Shown: in pieces, positions 23,636 through 33,684 of the stretch
How the letters are laid out: each line of letters opens with the position of its first letter
Numbering within the stretch: position 1 is the stretch's first letter
Source of the DNA: Platycnemis pennipes
Taxonomy: Eukaryota > Arthropoda > Insecta > Odonata > Platycnemididae
Assembly: GCA_933228895.1 (NCBI GenBank)
Contig: OW121855.1
Location: forward strand, 36,966,698-37,030,697
Reading direction: 5' to 3'
Length of the DNA: 64,000 nt
Made by a program: the position numbers and the translations under genes
The notes under the pieces: model-generated
Databases searched by the model: none
The model's input: the letters and a program-made list of their open reading frames with translations, nothing else
Told to the model about the DNA's origin: nothing

Positions 23636-23715
23636 CCCGAGGTGGGATCCGAACCCGCGCCAGTTAGGTTGCAAGGCCGGCACATCACGAGGCCATATCT
23701 ACCGAGATCGTGGTC
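23630..23715 (-). mobile_element. tRNA-derived SINE head (probable)
   Basis: On the minus strand GGGTTCGGATCCCACC supplies a B box with T-arm pairing (plus 23640-23655). The A-box region falls near 23690-23700 (TAGATATGGCC). The downstream sequence does not close an acceptor stem, so this is a SINE or tRNA relic rather than a gene. Confidence 0.5.
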
Positions 23716-25480
23716 TCAATATATATTCCTGGCATGAAATTCTGATTAAATCTGTTTATAATTAAGCTGTTGAGTTATACGTTATTTTTAAACATGTAAT
23801 TAGTATTCATGTGTAATATCCATCCTTCTTAGTCTTATGCTGTAAATTTGTCAAACGGGGATGTCTTTTTTCGTGCTTGTTAAATCGTGGGAATAGCTAG
23901 AGCATCTCTTCTTGGGACATCATGAAACAAGGCTTCATTGCGGAATATGGATGGAATGAGTACAAAAAATCTCAGAGCGAATAATACATCATGTATTATA
24001 AAGTTTCATTCTTTCTTACACTGATCTCCTTCAGGTTATCTCATCATATTTGTCTTCTCCTAATCCAATAATGGCCAATACCTAAACTTCAAGTTTTAGG
24101 AGGAGTGTTGCCCTGGAATAAGTTATTGTATTTCAGAAAGCAGGTACTATTCACGATACTCCAGAATGAATCAATACGGTGCGGCTTTAATAAACATTTC
24201 ATTTGGCACTATTCGATTGAAGCGGAATTAACTTCACCATTTAAACCTCTTGTACTGCAGTAGTGGTTGGTGGTTATTCGTCTCCGACCCTGTATATTTT
24301 TTTAGCATTTGACATATCCCAATCAGCCTAGATACTATCTCGGGAATTATATATTTTTTTGTTAGTTTGGGAGCGAGGAAACGTTCTGGTAAATTATTTA
24401 CAAATCGTCCTGAGAATCGTGACCAAATGCCGCTGACGCAGAGTTGAGAGCTCATTGTTTATATTGAACCTTTAAAATTACTGACCCTAAAAAAAAACGG
24501 AAGAAAGTGCCGTGGCAATTACGTGATTTAATACTCCTCGTTCAGCTTTAATGGCCCACCTACACGAATGGCCTGTGAATTTGACCGTCGTTTGCTCCGT
24601 CTTATATTTTTCCTTTAATTTTTATGCCTCAGAAACGCCGAAATGGATTCGGCAAGATAATAGTTTTACTCTGATTCTGCCCTGTAATCCGTTTTCGTGA
24701 AGTCTCGCTGGCTCCGACCTAATTCCTGCCTTTGGGACGAATTGGTGAAATTTTGAAATGCAGCGAAAGGGAATCGCTTTGTAAAAAGGAAATATTTTTT
24801 TCCTCCATCTCCTTTGTGGAACAAGATTTGCGAGGGACTTTTTTCCCCAATTACTTTTTCGGGGAGTGAACGACGTCATTGGAAAAAAATGGTCCGTGCC
24901 CGTTCGTTCCTCCCTCTCGACGTTGAGACGCAAGGTTGTATGAAATACCATGTGCGGACTCCATTTCGAGCAAATCAAAACGAATACCACTCGAGAAGGA
25001 GGCAACGTGCGGTGGCGAAGGCAGCGAGATGTTGGCGCTGGGAGGTAAAGAGGCCCTGGGATGGAGAGCATGTAGTGATTTAAGCTAATGAACATTTGTG
25101 AGTTCCGCCGGGAAAACATGAAATAGACGAATGTGCTTATTATGGGGGTCTGGAGTACACGAAACGTTCTCGTCCTCTCATTATGCATGGATGATATTTT
25201 TTGGCTGGCTCACATCGAGTTTTTCCTTCTTGAATCTTGACGACGACATCCCTCCGGGAGATAAGAAGCAGCAGCTACTTCAAGATGAATACCACACTGG
25301 AAAGATGTACGCGAAGAAATGTGTGGGTGAGAAAAATGGAGATTTTTCATGGGGAGCGGGATGGAATTTGCCCATTTTCCAAAATTTGTTCTTGTGCTAC
25401 TTGTTTGAGTGGCTGAAAAATGGAAACTGATAAGTCGTCCCTGTAGTTTTTATAAGCTTTTTAAAAAGTTGCCAGATAGT
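23716..25480. other. Unassigned DNA; GC-richer 24620-25330
   Basis: A 188-codon minus frame (25188-24622) overlaps plus frames at 24814-25083 and 25131-25430. None contains a recognisable domain. The minus frame could be a real exon but nothing supports it beyond length. Confidence 0.35.
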
Positions 25481-25483
25481 AAG

Positions 25484-25605
25484 GGCCTGTCATATATTAC
25501 ATAACACGTAAGTTTGGAGGAGGAGTGGTGGAGCCAACTGTTAAGATACACTACTAGGAGGGAGGGGGGAGGTCTAGTCTTCCGTTACATGGGAAAAATG
25601 CCTAA
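25484..25605. repeat. Possible dispersed repeat (ATTACATAACACG / GGAGGAGG type)
   Basis: GGGCCTGTCATATATTACAT then AACACGTAAG is followed by G/A-rich runs and TCCGTTACATGGG. From memory this resembles a dispersed non-coding insect repeat built of ATTACGTAAC plus a G-run plus CCGTTACGTGGG. Only one copy is in the window, so the call is tentative. Confidence 0.3.
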
Positions 25606-27110
25606 GACATTTTTCTTTTTGTTAATATAATACTAATGATAAGTTAATGTGTAATAGTATTGAGAAATACATAAATTATAAATCATTCCGGTTTTATCAT
25701 TCCCAAAAAAGAGGATATATCGCTATCAATATGCATAATAGGTTTTATTTAGAGAATGTTAGAAAGTGTTATGCAATATTAGTGAGAAGAAACAAGTGCA
25801 AAATAAGCGTAGCGTTAGGTACACAATATATGGACGAACTCTGGTCAAGGTTTAAACTACGTGGTTGCTGAACTGCAAAAATATATTATGGTAAGGAAGA
25901 ATAGCCAGTTTAACTACTAGTTGAATTTCGCAATTGACGCTATTCAATACTCATAATCATCTCATTTGGAATGTACGCATGTTTGCAGACTTAAAATGTT
26001 CATAAGGATCTTCTTCTGCAATGAATCATAAGGTGGTCTGAAAGAAAGGTTTATGAAAATCAATGCCCGTTAGTAGAGGTTATATTTTGCTGAAAGAAAC
26101 TAAACGAAGCCAGAATAGCTGGTTGTAATAATGCTGCTAAATACTGTAGAGAACACGAAATGGTGAATGTTTGTTAAATGGTGAGTCGGGTGTGAAATAT
26201 TCATTTTAAAAGTGATTAAAATGGATAGGAAGTATTTTTACTCAAGAATTAAATAATAAAGAGTAATCGATACAAGCAAGAGAACCTTAACTGTTGAGAA
26301 ATTTTTTCAAGGTATATTCCAATCGAGTTATAATGATGGAAATAGAAATTAATTGACTTCCATGTAAATTTTACTCTCGGAACTCGGTATATTATGCCCT
26401 GATGATTTAGATTTAATGTCTATTAACTTTGGCACTTTCTAATATACCTAGAGCTACTGTGTTTTAACAACCCATTCGAATGATTAATATCATGCACACG
26501 ATGGATGTTTCCGGATTCATTCAAATGGTATTGGTGCCTCTGCTGCAGTGACGTATTTAGGCGGAACCTAGTTCATTTTCAATATCACTCCCTCACCATT
26601 CTGTCGCTCACTCAAGTTTGACTGTATCGTGCTGTTATTGTGTGAACTCCTACCCTACCAGACTTAGCTATTCATTTTGCGGTTGTTTCGCGGAATACTC
26701 TTAACGATGGGAGAATTTAATTCGAATTTATGAGGCTCGAGTGGAAGCGTAGTTCTCGTAGGTGTAGCTAGAGCGTCCATGCCCTAATTAGATGATCCCG
26801 ACTTGGGATAGGCTCCCTGGGGATGCGCCTAGTACCTATAAGGTATTCTATTATATTTTATATCACTTTCATCAACCGTCAGTTATTAAATTAATTTCGT
26901 TTAGTTGACATCTAGTTATAGACGCTGTTTATGCTACTGTTACCCAATGTTAAATACTAATTTTTCCTGCTATTTTGTATACTCCTGCATTTAGGATTCG
27001 CTTTTGATATTAAGGTAGGTGAGAGTTCAGGCCATTTGCGCTGTATATAAGTAATCATTTTATAACATCGAAACGAAAATCACAGTTCAGTATACTCATT
27101 GAAAACCACA
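25606..27110. other. Unassigned AT-rich DNA
   Basis: One 74-codon frame (25647-25871) and otherwise dense stops. No repeats with identifiable partners and no RNA genes. Confidence 0.45.
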
Positions 27111-27116
27111 AGAAAA

Positions 27117-27395
27117 TGAAGGTAATCAGATTTCCGATACGAAAAAGGGCCAGGTTAAATTTAAAAGTAGGTCAGAAGCAGGATTAGGTGGAGAAATCTA
27201 GTTGTGTTTTGGAGAAAAAAGGGTATAGCAGCATTGAACTTGGAAGGAGAATTAAGTTGGCTAAAGAGCTTTCACACATTGGTAGAACTGATAGAAACAA
27301 TGGCACGGTCTTTGAGTAGGGATTTTAAGAAAAGACAAGTGAAAAGAATAATATCGAGCCATAGAATATGGATGGCTCGTTTATTCAGTTGCTAG
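27117..27395 (+). pseudogene. LINE reverse transcriptase fragment, post-palm region
   Basis: Reading across frames gives KVIRFPIRKRARLNLKVGQK, then ELGRRIKLAKEL, with LVELIETMARSLSR and FKKRQVKRII in an adjacent frame. This is the segment after the RT palm in the same broad LINE type as 20535-21545 (there LKVGGQ; typically KVMRxxR...LxxxGQ...RRIxxAKEAF...LKKRxVKxxIWS). The copy is about 90 codons, frameshifted and truncated at both ends. Confidence 0.6.
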
Positions 27396-28740
27396 CGAGT
27401 AGTTAAATACTCATCCGTGAGTAATTCCATTTATGGGAAGTCTGGTTGTCAAACATTCAACCTTGTTATCGGAAGGAAATGCTTACGTGTCGTTGAGGTT
27501 AGCGAAAAGAAACGAATTTCATTAATACCCAATGTTGCCGATTCCAGTGGCAATCACTTCGAGATTAAGGCAGAACTTCCAGCTAACGCAGATGAGGTAG
27601 CTAAGGGGAACGGATGAGAATACTTCGTTCAGCAGAATGACATTTACAGCATAGGTTTTCTGGAAATATCTATTTTCATTTTTACGCCAATTTTTGAATG
27701 CTAACGTAGATATAACTGGAAACAGAATCAGATGCAGAAACAAAGTTGATTTTATCTGTGGGTCGCTTGCCTTCTCCGATTTATTCGGCAATCATTTTTC
27801 ATTTAGGCGATTGGTAATATGCTTATTTTCTGGTCTTATTAAACCATTGAACTTGAATCCGTCAATATCATGTGGCTGTTATCGCAGAATCGGTTTCGGC
27901 TTCCTACTTTCCGCCTCCCTTCGACGAACACGTCATTAGCACGCTATTCTCGACTGTACCTTATCGAGAGCAGAGCAGATCTTTTCTCCCCTTCCTTCCA
28001 TTTCAACCCAATTGAACCGCTCAATTTTCTCCTCTTGAAGGAAACTCAGAATTTTAAATGATATTTTCCAGAGAATGAGGGCTTCAAAGTTTCCATACTC
28101 CTGCCAATTCGATTCGATACCCTTCGTTTTGTTCACCAATCGGATTCGTTGGTGTTTCCTCTGTCGTGAAAAATGCAGGTTGAGTGGAATAGCGAAGAGG
28201 GTTTAAGGGCAGGACTCTAAGAACCCTCTTCAAGGGGACAGAGGGTAGGTGCAAAATGTTTAGCATGTGGTTGTTGAATTGTTAATGCCAACTTGAACAT
28301 GAAGAATTCACGCGATGATTCATGATTCGAGTTGGAGAGGATATGGATGGCATCCATGTGAGTCTATTCTTTAATTTATATTAAATTATATTTCCTCATG
28401 ATAGATTCTCAGACTGTTTCTACTACTTTCATGCATTTTTAATCAAAAATATTTAGCTGGGAGAACTAATTTACTGTAATTAACTGATGCCTTGTATTAC
28501 GCAGAGGTGTTAATTTTGCTGGGAGTAATTAAATTTTTATCCATGAGATGGAACGGCTGCATAATGTGATGGATATGGATAGCTATTTAGAAATCCCTCT
28601 GTGGGGTAAAAGGTGTACGAGTGTTGACATGCTACCTTACCGTACTACCTACCTATTCAGAGTGCAAAATTAGTCGGCATTTTTCTTACGGGATGCTTTA
28701 AACGATGAGCGTATGCAATTACTTAAGTTTACAGATAAAT
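27396..28740. other. Unassigned AT-rich DNA
   Basis: Overlapping frames of 60-90 codons on both strands around 27417-28266, with no recognised motif. Confidence 0.4.
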
Positions 28741-28830
28741 TATGGTAGCCAGTGGTAACGTACTGGCCTGGTAACCCAATGTTCACGAGTTCGAATCCAG
28801 GGAAAAAATGTCTGAAATGTATTAAGATTA
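28741..28830 (+). mobile_element. tRNA-derived SINE head (probable)
   Basis: TGGTAGCCAGTGGTAACG occupies the A-box position. GAGTTCGAATCCAG (28787-28800) is a good B box at tRNA spacing. A poly-A-like GGGAAAAAATG follows. No acceptor stem closes, so not a tRNA gene. Confidence 0.55.
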
Positions 28831-28953
28831 AGATATTAGGTTAGGTGGTGTTATACAGCTTTAGACTTTTATTTTAAAACTTTATGGAGAATCTCAAGTG
28901 AAGCCCGAGACCGTTACTTTTATTTATAATTTTAGTCGTTGGAGTACCAGAAC

Positions 28954-29214
28954 TAAAGATAATTACTTAATGCGTTGCGGCATAACTAAGTGGAAATTCA
29001 TGGTCAAATAAAGAATCCAACAGCTCTGCATATTTCCACTTAAATTTATTTGGCACAACTAGTTTCAAGGCATCGACGTCATCATCAGGTACCAAAAGGT
29101 ACCCGATGATGACGATGATGATGATGACGCCGATGCGTTGAAACTAGTTGTGCCAAATAAACTTAAGTGGAAATATACATAGGTGTCGGATTCTTTATTT
29201 AAAGATAATTACTT
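28954..29214. mobile_element. Foldback non-autonomous element with 15-bp target duplication
   Basis: TAAAGATAATTACTT occurs at 28954-28968 and 29200-29214 as an exact 15-bp target duplication. Between them lie a truncated plus module (from 28969, ending AAGTGGAAAT), a full minus module (29006-29096) and a full plus module (29097-29199). The two full modules are about 90 percent identical inverted copies. Each runs outward from GGTACC through a CTGATGA/GAAAC hammerhead-like core, AACTAGTTGTGCCAAATAAA, AAGTGGAAATAT and GGATTCTTTATT. The plus module has an expanded GATGAC microsatellite in its core. There is no coding capacity. The architecture suggests a derivative of Penelope-like terminal repeats (inference). 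Confidence 0.8.
29049..29096 (-). ncRNA. Hammerhead ribozyme-like motif in foldback element
   Basis: On the minus strand TTTGGTAC, CTGATGA, a 15-base hairpin segment, GAAA, CTAGTT and GTGCCAAA follow in order. Stem I (TTTGGTAC with GTGCCAAA) is 8 bp with one U-G. Stem III is the minimal ACUAGU. The cleavage base would be the last T before GTGCC (plus 29057). Stem II is weak here, about four of five pairs including wobbles, after one extra U. In the plus copy stem II reads ACGC/GCGT, four perfect pairs, but there the core T is mutated to C (CCGATGA) and a repeat is inserted. A repaired consensus of the two copies would fold better than either. Function is not shown by sequence alone. Confidence 0.55.
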
Positions 29215-30475
29215 GTGGATATTTCCATAAATTCAATCGAGAGACCTATGTAGGTCAATTCCTCTTGAGACTCACAGTAGCTCTCCGATATAGGTTGTTT
29301 GTAATAGCAGGTATGTGAAGATTTAAGAAATATTTTTCTGTTGCCGATTAGTAAGGCTCGCACGAAGATTCGGGCTTTTTTTAGCGTGTGAGTACGTATC
29401 GTGTGGGATCATCAGCACTTTTCATTGTGATATCGCAGTGTTTATCTTCCACCTTTGCAGACGTGAGCATGGTCACGGGAGCCTCGCGCGAAAGGGGTCG
29501 AAAAAAGACTTGTGGAAGTGGTGGAAGTTGGTGGATTCGAAGAATGATCACGTACCGGAAAAAAACAACGGACGGTTGCAAAGCGCCCTGGGATTTAGGG
29601 GTTGCGCCTTGTGCAATGGGTGATTAAATCTCTGGAGTGGAGGGTTTGTGCATTCGAATGGCGGGACGCGTTCGCGCATTGATCGGGTGGAGCAGTTGAG
29701 CGTCACAGAGAGGGTTCCCGAATCCAATTTCATCGCGGAGAGGCTCATCCGGCTCCGTCCACGTGTGCTGCATCCGCCGGCTCCTTCCCTGCACGTCAGA
29801 TCATTCGCGTGAATAAATGAATGGTCACGGTATGCCCGCGTTAAATCTGACCACCGGCATACTGCCTCTAGTGCACGGGAACTATTAGCCGTCCCTGCGT
29901 GAATTTACATCGAGTGAAACTCACCTGAGCTCCATGACTCCATGAGTAATCGAGGTAATGGCGTGGAATTGACGATAGTGTGACTCCGTTTGTGCTAGAT
30001 AGGTCCTTGCTGAGGTGATAAACGCTCGTTAGGTGTTAGGTGCCGTCGACATTCTAGCTTTTCTAAGATAGGACCGGACAAAAACCGACCTAAGCTGGGT
30101 AAGTGGGGACGAGGAATAAAAAGAATTTCTAAGGGAATCCCGGTTGATATTTTGAATTAGTAAGGTCATTGTGGCAATCTCAAGTTCAGTAAAATGGGGC
30201 AAGCAACAGTGGAGTTCTTCGTAAAGTTTTTTTAAGCTGTTGAGGTGTATATTAGCACCAACTCCGGAAGGTTATACTTAAGTGACAAGAAATGAAGTTC
30301 CTGAATGCATCTACTGAAAATGCAGGGTGTAGCATTATACAATCACGTTGGATGCATTTTGGTGTTCGATTAAAAGAGATTCCCTCACTTTCACTATGTA
30401 TGTACATTGATTGAAATATTTGGAAACTGTGAAAGGAAAACAGTTTTTATTAAAAGGCCAAGCATTTGTTTGCGC
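29215..30475. promoter_or_regulatory. CpG-richer segment (29340-30060), possible promoter or 5-prime exon
   Basis: Against AT-rich surroundings, 29340-30060 is GC-richer with many CpGs (GCGCGAAAGG, GGGACGCGTTCGCGC). It carries short frames on both strands and no C/T or G/A bias, unlike the other islands. CGAG followed by GTAATG near 29951 could act as a splice donor. In insects such patches often mark first exons or regulatory DNA. There is no direct evidence for transcription. Confidence 0.3.
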
Positions 30476-30477
30476 AG

Positions 30478-30690
30478 TCAAAAAGGAGGAGAAAGCATAG
30501 TAGGTGGATGGAATAGGTACGTAAGAAAAATTGAATGCTATTGGAGGGTATAATGCTGGGTAATTGGGGATGAGATAAAAAGAATTAATGATATGAATAG
30601 TATTAAAAGAGGTAGGAAATGTGCCAATTTGAAGAGAGAAATGACATAGGGGTGGAGCCGATGGAGGGATAAAATGCAAAGTGGAGTAGG
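30478..30690 (+). pseudogene. LINE reverse transcriptase C-terminal tail, degenerate
   Basis: The plus strand retains fragments of the terminal region seen at 20535-21545. A REKLNAI-GIMLG piece (family RNxxEGRMLG) is followed by a GRDKK-like stretch, then NLKREMT and WSRWRDKMQSG (typical LKRxAQDRxxWRRW). Stops interrupt every 15-20 codons. What follows may be its 3-prime untranslated part, which includes the first of two long direct repeats. Confidence 0.45.
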
Positions 30691-30737
30691 GATATTACAT
30701 TAAAACGAACCTAACCTGATTGTTAGAAAGTTATCAA

Positions 30738-31467
30738 TAATTTTGTCTGAAAATGGGGACTACGATAATTATTGCAGCAGAAATTAAATGGTGTAGTTAA
30801 TATGCGTTAGTATTGTTAAAATGTTTTTTTTTTAGATATCCAGCCTCCTTCAGTTTCAGCCGAATTTCCTCAATTATTATGACGCCCCATCTGATATTTT
30901 AATATTCATAGAAAGAAATACATTTTAAAGATAGATTCATGTTATACTCCATCTCTGCGATCTTATTTTCATGAGCTAATAACCATAATACACTAAAGTT
31001 ATCCGAGTGATTTTAATAGACTTGAGACACTATTACAATATCAAAACGACCTTTCCCTTATCTTACTAATTATGACTGTACACGTTCTACTTCCTTATTC
31101 AAACCTGGGTTGTAGGATCTCGTATGCCAACCGCGCTCTCTAAACAAGGCATGACGAGGGAGAAGATCCTTTGCCTCATCATCATATTTGCAAAGAGCTC
31201 TCTTTATGAAAGTTTGCCGACAGTTTGGTGGGCCAATTATTTCCTGGATGTACTTCTCTTGTGACACTTCTTTTTATTGCTTGATTAGTGTTTAATTGAT
31301 TCTACGTTCCATACAATTCTGTTTTGAATGCAGTATTCCGAGTAACCTCACATATTTTTAATGTACGAAATTCATATTATTATCTTAATTTTGTCTGAAA
31401 ATGGACACTACGATAATTATACCAACAGAAATTAAATGGTGTAGTTAATATTAATATGGTTAAAATT
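30738..31467 (+). repeat. Two ~85-bp direct repeats 648 bp apart
   Basis: 30738-30823 and 31386-31467 both read TAATTTTGTCTGAAAATGG, then ACTACGATAATTAT, CAGAAATTAAATGGTG and TAGTTAATAT, ending GGTTAAAA-like. Identity is about 90 percent. The spacer has no recognised gene; a 65-codon minus frame at 31070-31267 has no known motif. They could be direct terminal repeats of a small element or two copies of a LINE 3-prime end. Confidence 0.75.
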
Positions 31468-32240
31468 TTAACACAGAATAATGGATATAGGACAACTTTA
31501 TTTATGTTGACAAAGTAAAAATCACATTTTAGTTATGTAGCTCTTGGGGTGTAACGAGTCTGCTCTATTTCATAGGCTTGTTGGAACTTGGATATCGAAA
31601 CTGTGATATAGAAACTGATTTCACAGATTTATTTTTTTCCACCCTCCCACGAAGCGATAGAGGCAACTTGACAGAGCTCTTGCCTCAAAGGGGTGTCACG
31701 GCTCTAATAATTCAAAGGACGTGGGAGAAAATTGACCCAATTCTTCTTTTCAGTCCAAAAAATGCAGTAAAAGTAATTGGATGGAAGTAATTCGGTTAAA
31801 ATACATTGGTAGCATAAAATTAAGTGTGAGGCACTAAGGTAAACCGACAATTTGCGGCATCATGCAGTTTTAGAGTTTCTGCCAGGAAAATGCGTAGTTT
31901 ATGATTGTTGTGTCGTTCATCATTGGTTGGGAAACTTAAACAGGGAATTTCATTTTTGTTCCAATTTGAATGCCTGTGATCATCAAAAAGTGGCTTTAAG
32001 TTTGGACTTGGTGACTTGTGTGCTCATTCTCGCATGTATATAAGTATTGTACATATTTAATCACCCCTTAGTTTTATTGGTGGTGCCCTTAAGGCTTCTT
32101 TGGATTTGAATCCGAGTCCACAGGCCACTAGTCCTACGTTTTATTCCAATGGCTATCACGGCGTAGGTTGCATAATGAACGCATGAAATTGTAAAAATAA
32201 TATATTTTATGTGCAGGTAATGGGGTATAATGCTGGATGA
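31468..32240. other. Unassigned AT-rich DNA
   Basis: Frames of 60-70 codons only (31578-31790, 31852-32043), unrecognised. Confidence 0.45.
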
Positions 32241-32244
32241 AGGC

Positions 32245-32335
32245 TGATCGATGTGACGTAGTCTCTTCGGTAATACTCTGGCCTGGCAGCACGATGTCGC
32301 GGGCTCAAATTCCGCTTGGAACATATATATTGTGT
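32245..32335 (+). mobile_element. tRNA-derived SINE head (probable)
   Basis: TAGTCTCTTCGGTAATACTC gives an A-box-like segment near 32260. GGGCTCAAATTCCGC (32301-32315) is a diverged B box at tRNA spacing. The complementary strand reads FEPATSC, a phrase typical of SINEs translated by chance in insect predictions. Confidence 0.5.
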
Positions 32336-32661
32336 TTGTCTTTAAGGTTAAGTATACGCTAAACCAGCTAAGCTCAACATTTTTCATTTGCGTGCTACTC
32401 GATAGTTTATTTCCCTGATTTGTACCGTTATACGTGAGCCATTCCTCCATATAAAATTGCTTGTAAGTTACGTTTCTGCTGTTCATTTACTCGACGATAA
32501 AACAATGCCACATTCTTGTACATAATTGGATGTAAAGTAACAGATGAATGAATATGCTAACTTTTTCTTCCTGCATTATTAAATTTTCTCCGCTTGCCTC
32601 TTCGAGTACTCGTACCCTATGAAGCGGACCCCTGGTTTAGGTGACGCGGAATAATTATAAG
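32336..32661. other. Unassigned AT-rich DNA
   Basis: No coding frame, repeat or RNA gene recognised. Confidence 0.45.
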
Positions 32662-33422
32662 TAGTTTTACCCTTGTTGAAAAGAAGACAAAATTTGCAAT
32701 TTACCACAGATTAAAAAACTTTATTCCGACCCGGGTTTTTTTGACACCGCAACATCATCAGGTGACAAATGCAATATGTGGGGATGTGCGGAGTGGGAAA
32801 GGGTTGGTTGGAGAAGACGGCAAGTGGTGGAAGGCCTATTGGCCGGCAGAGGAAAGACACGAGAATGGCCAGAGTGTAGGGGTAGGGTATGAGGAGGAGG
32901 AGGCTGAGGGATAGGGGAGGGGGGGGGGGGGGGGGAAGGTCATAAAAATATCAACTGACGGAAACCCAAAATTTTAAAAAGTCTCGTGGGGTGGAATGAG
33001 TTTTCTCCCTTCGGATCTTGGAAGCATTGTCACGGCTGCAAATAAGGTGCCACGTGGTGCAGCTTGTTGTCACTGGGGAAACAAAGGGTCGAGGCCCCGG
33101 GGAGGGAAGGGACCTCGTCACTGACCCTGGTCGAACTGTTGCCGCACATGGTTCCCGTTTGGGCGGATCCGGAGTGGGCGCCAGTCATCGAAGTCCTCGA
33201 AGACGGTGGAGGGTGGCTGGGGTGGGGGAGGATCTGGGGGATTCCGACTTACATATTGCGCACCATTGATGTCATTTGTCACCTGAAGATGTTGCAGTGT
33301 CAACGAAACCCGGGTTGGAATAACGTTTCTTAATCAGTGGTAAATTGCAAATTTTGCCTTCTTTTCGATATGCTCGAATACCACTCAATATCGCCAGAAT
33401 CTACTGAATTTAGTTTTACCCT
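32662..33422. mobile_element. Foldback element with inverted modules and 12-bp target duplication
   Basis: TAGTTTTACCCT flanks the element at 32662-32673 and 33411-33422. Inverted modules lie at about 32676-32770 and 33270-33370. Both carry CACCTGA(T/A)GATGTTGC, then GTGTCAA, AAACCCGGGT, GGAATAA, and TGGTAAATTGC and AAAATTTTG-type text ending CTTCTTTTC, and they are about 85-90 percent complementary. The right side has 40 extra bases (33371-33410) not present on the left. The centre (32780-33260) is G/A-rich and non-coding. The CTGATGA / GTTG-loop-CAAC / GAAACCCGGGT order again resembles a hammerhead, with one extra U before stem II and a poorer, internally looped stem I. Confidence 0.75.
32919..32935 (+). 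repeat. Run of 17 guanines
   Basis: An uninterrupted G17 inside a G/A-rich tract (32880-32940) in the centre of the foldback element. Such a run can form G-quadruplexes and is prone to length change and sequencing error. Confidence 0.9.
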
Positions 33423-33650
33423 GTTAAGAATAAGTGGTAGAAAACTATCACGAACCAAAAATAATTTTATTTCTACCACTGGAAGGGACTCTGAAGCACT
33501 TGGATATACATAGAATTCGGAAGTGATATGAGCTGAGAAAACCCTTGGAATGATTTTTAGAGAGGTGGAGAATGTAGGTAGTTAATGTTGTGATTTCGTC
33601 ATCCCAGCTCCTCCCGTGAGAAACCCGAGGTGTGAAGCTGTCTACGTCTG

Positions 33651-33684
33651 TTTGTTGGGGGATATTCCTGTATCCCCCAACAAA
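33651..33684. repeat. Perfect hairpin, 14-bp arms
   Basis: TTTGTTGGGGGATA (33651-33664) pairs exactly with TATCCCCCAACAAA (33671-33684) across a 6-base loop TTCCTG. It is not followed by a T-run diagnostic of termination, and this is eukaryotic DNA. It could be a MITE tip or cruciform. Confidence 0.85.

Noticed and set aside
24622..25188. 188-codon minus open frame
   Set aside because: No recognisable motif and opposing plus frames of similar quality. Kept only as an unassigned region.
32061..32486. 141-codon minus open frame
   Set aside because: It runs across a plus-strand SINE; the phrase FEPATSC is a chance translation of the tRNA-like head.
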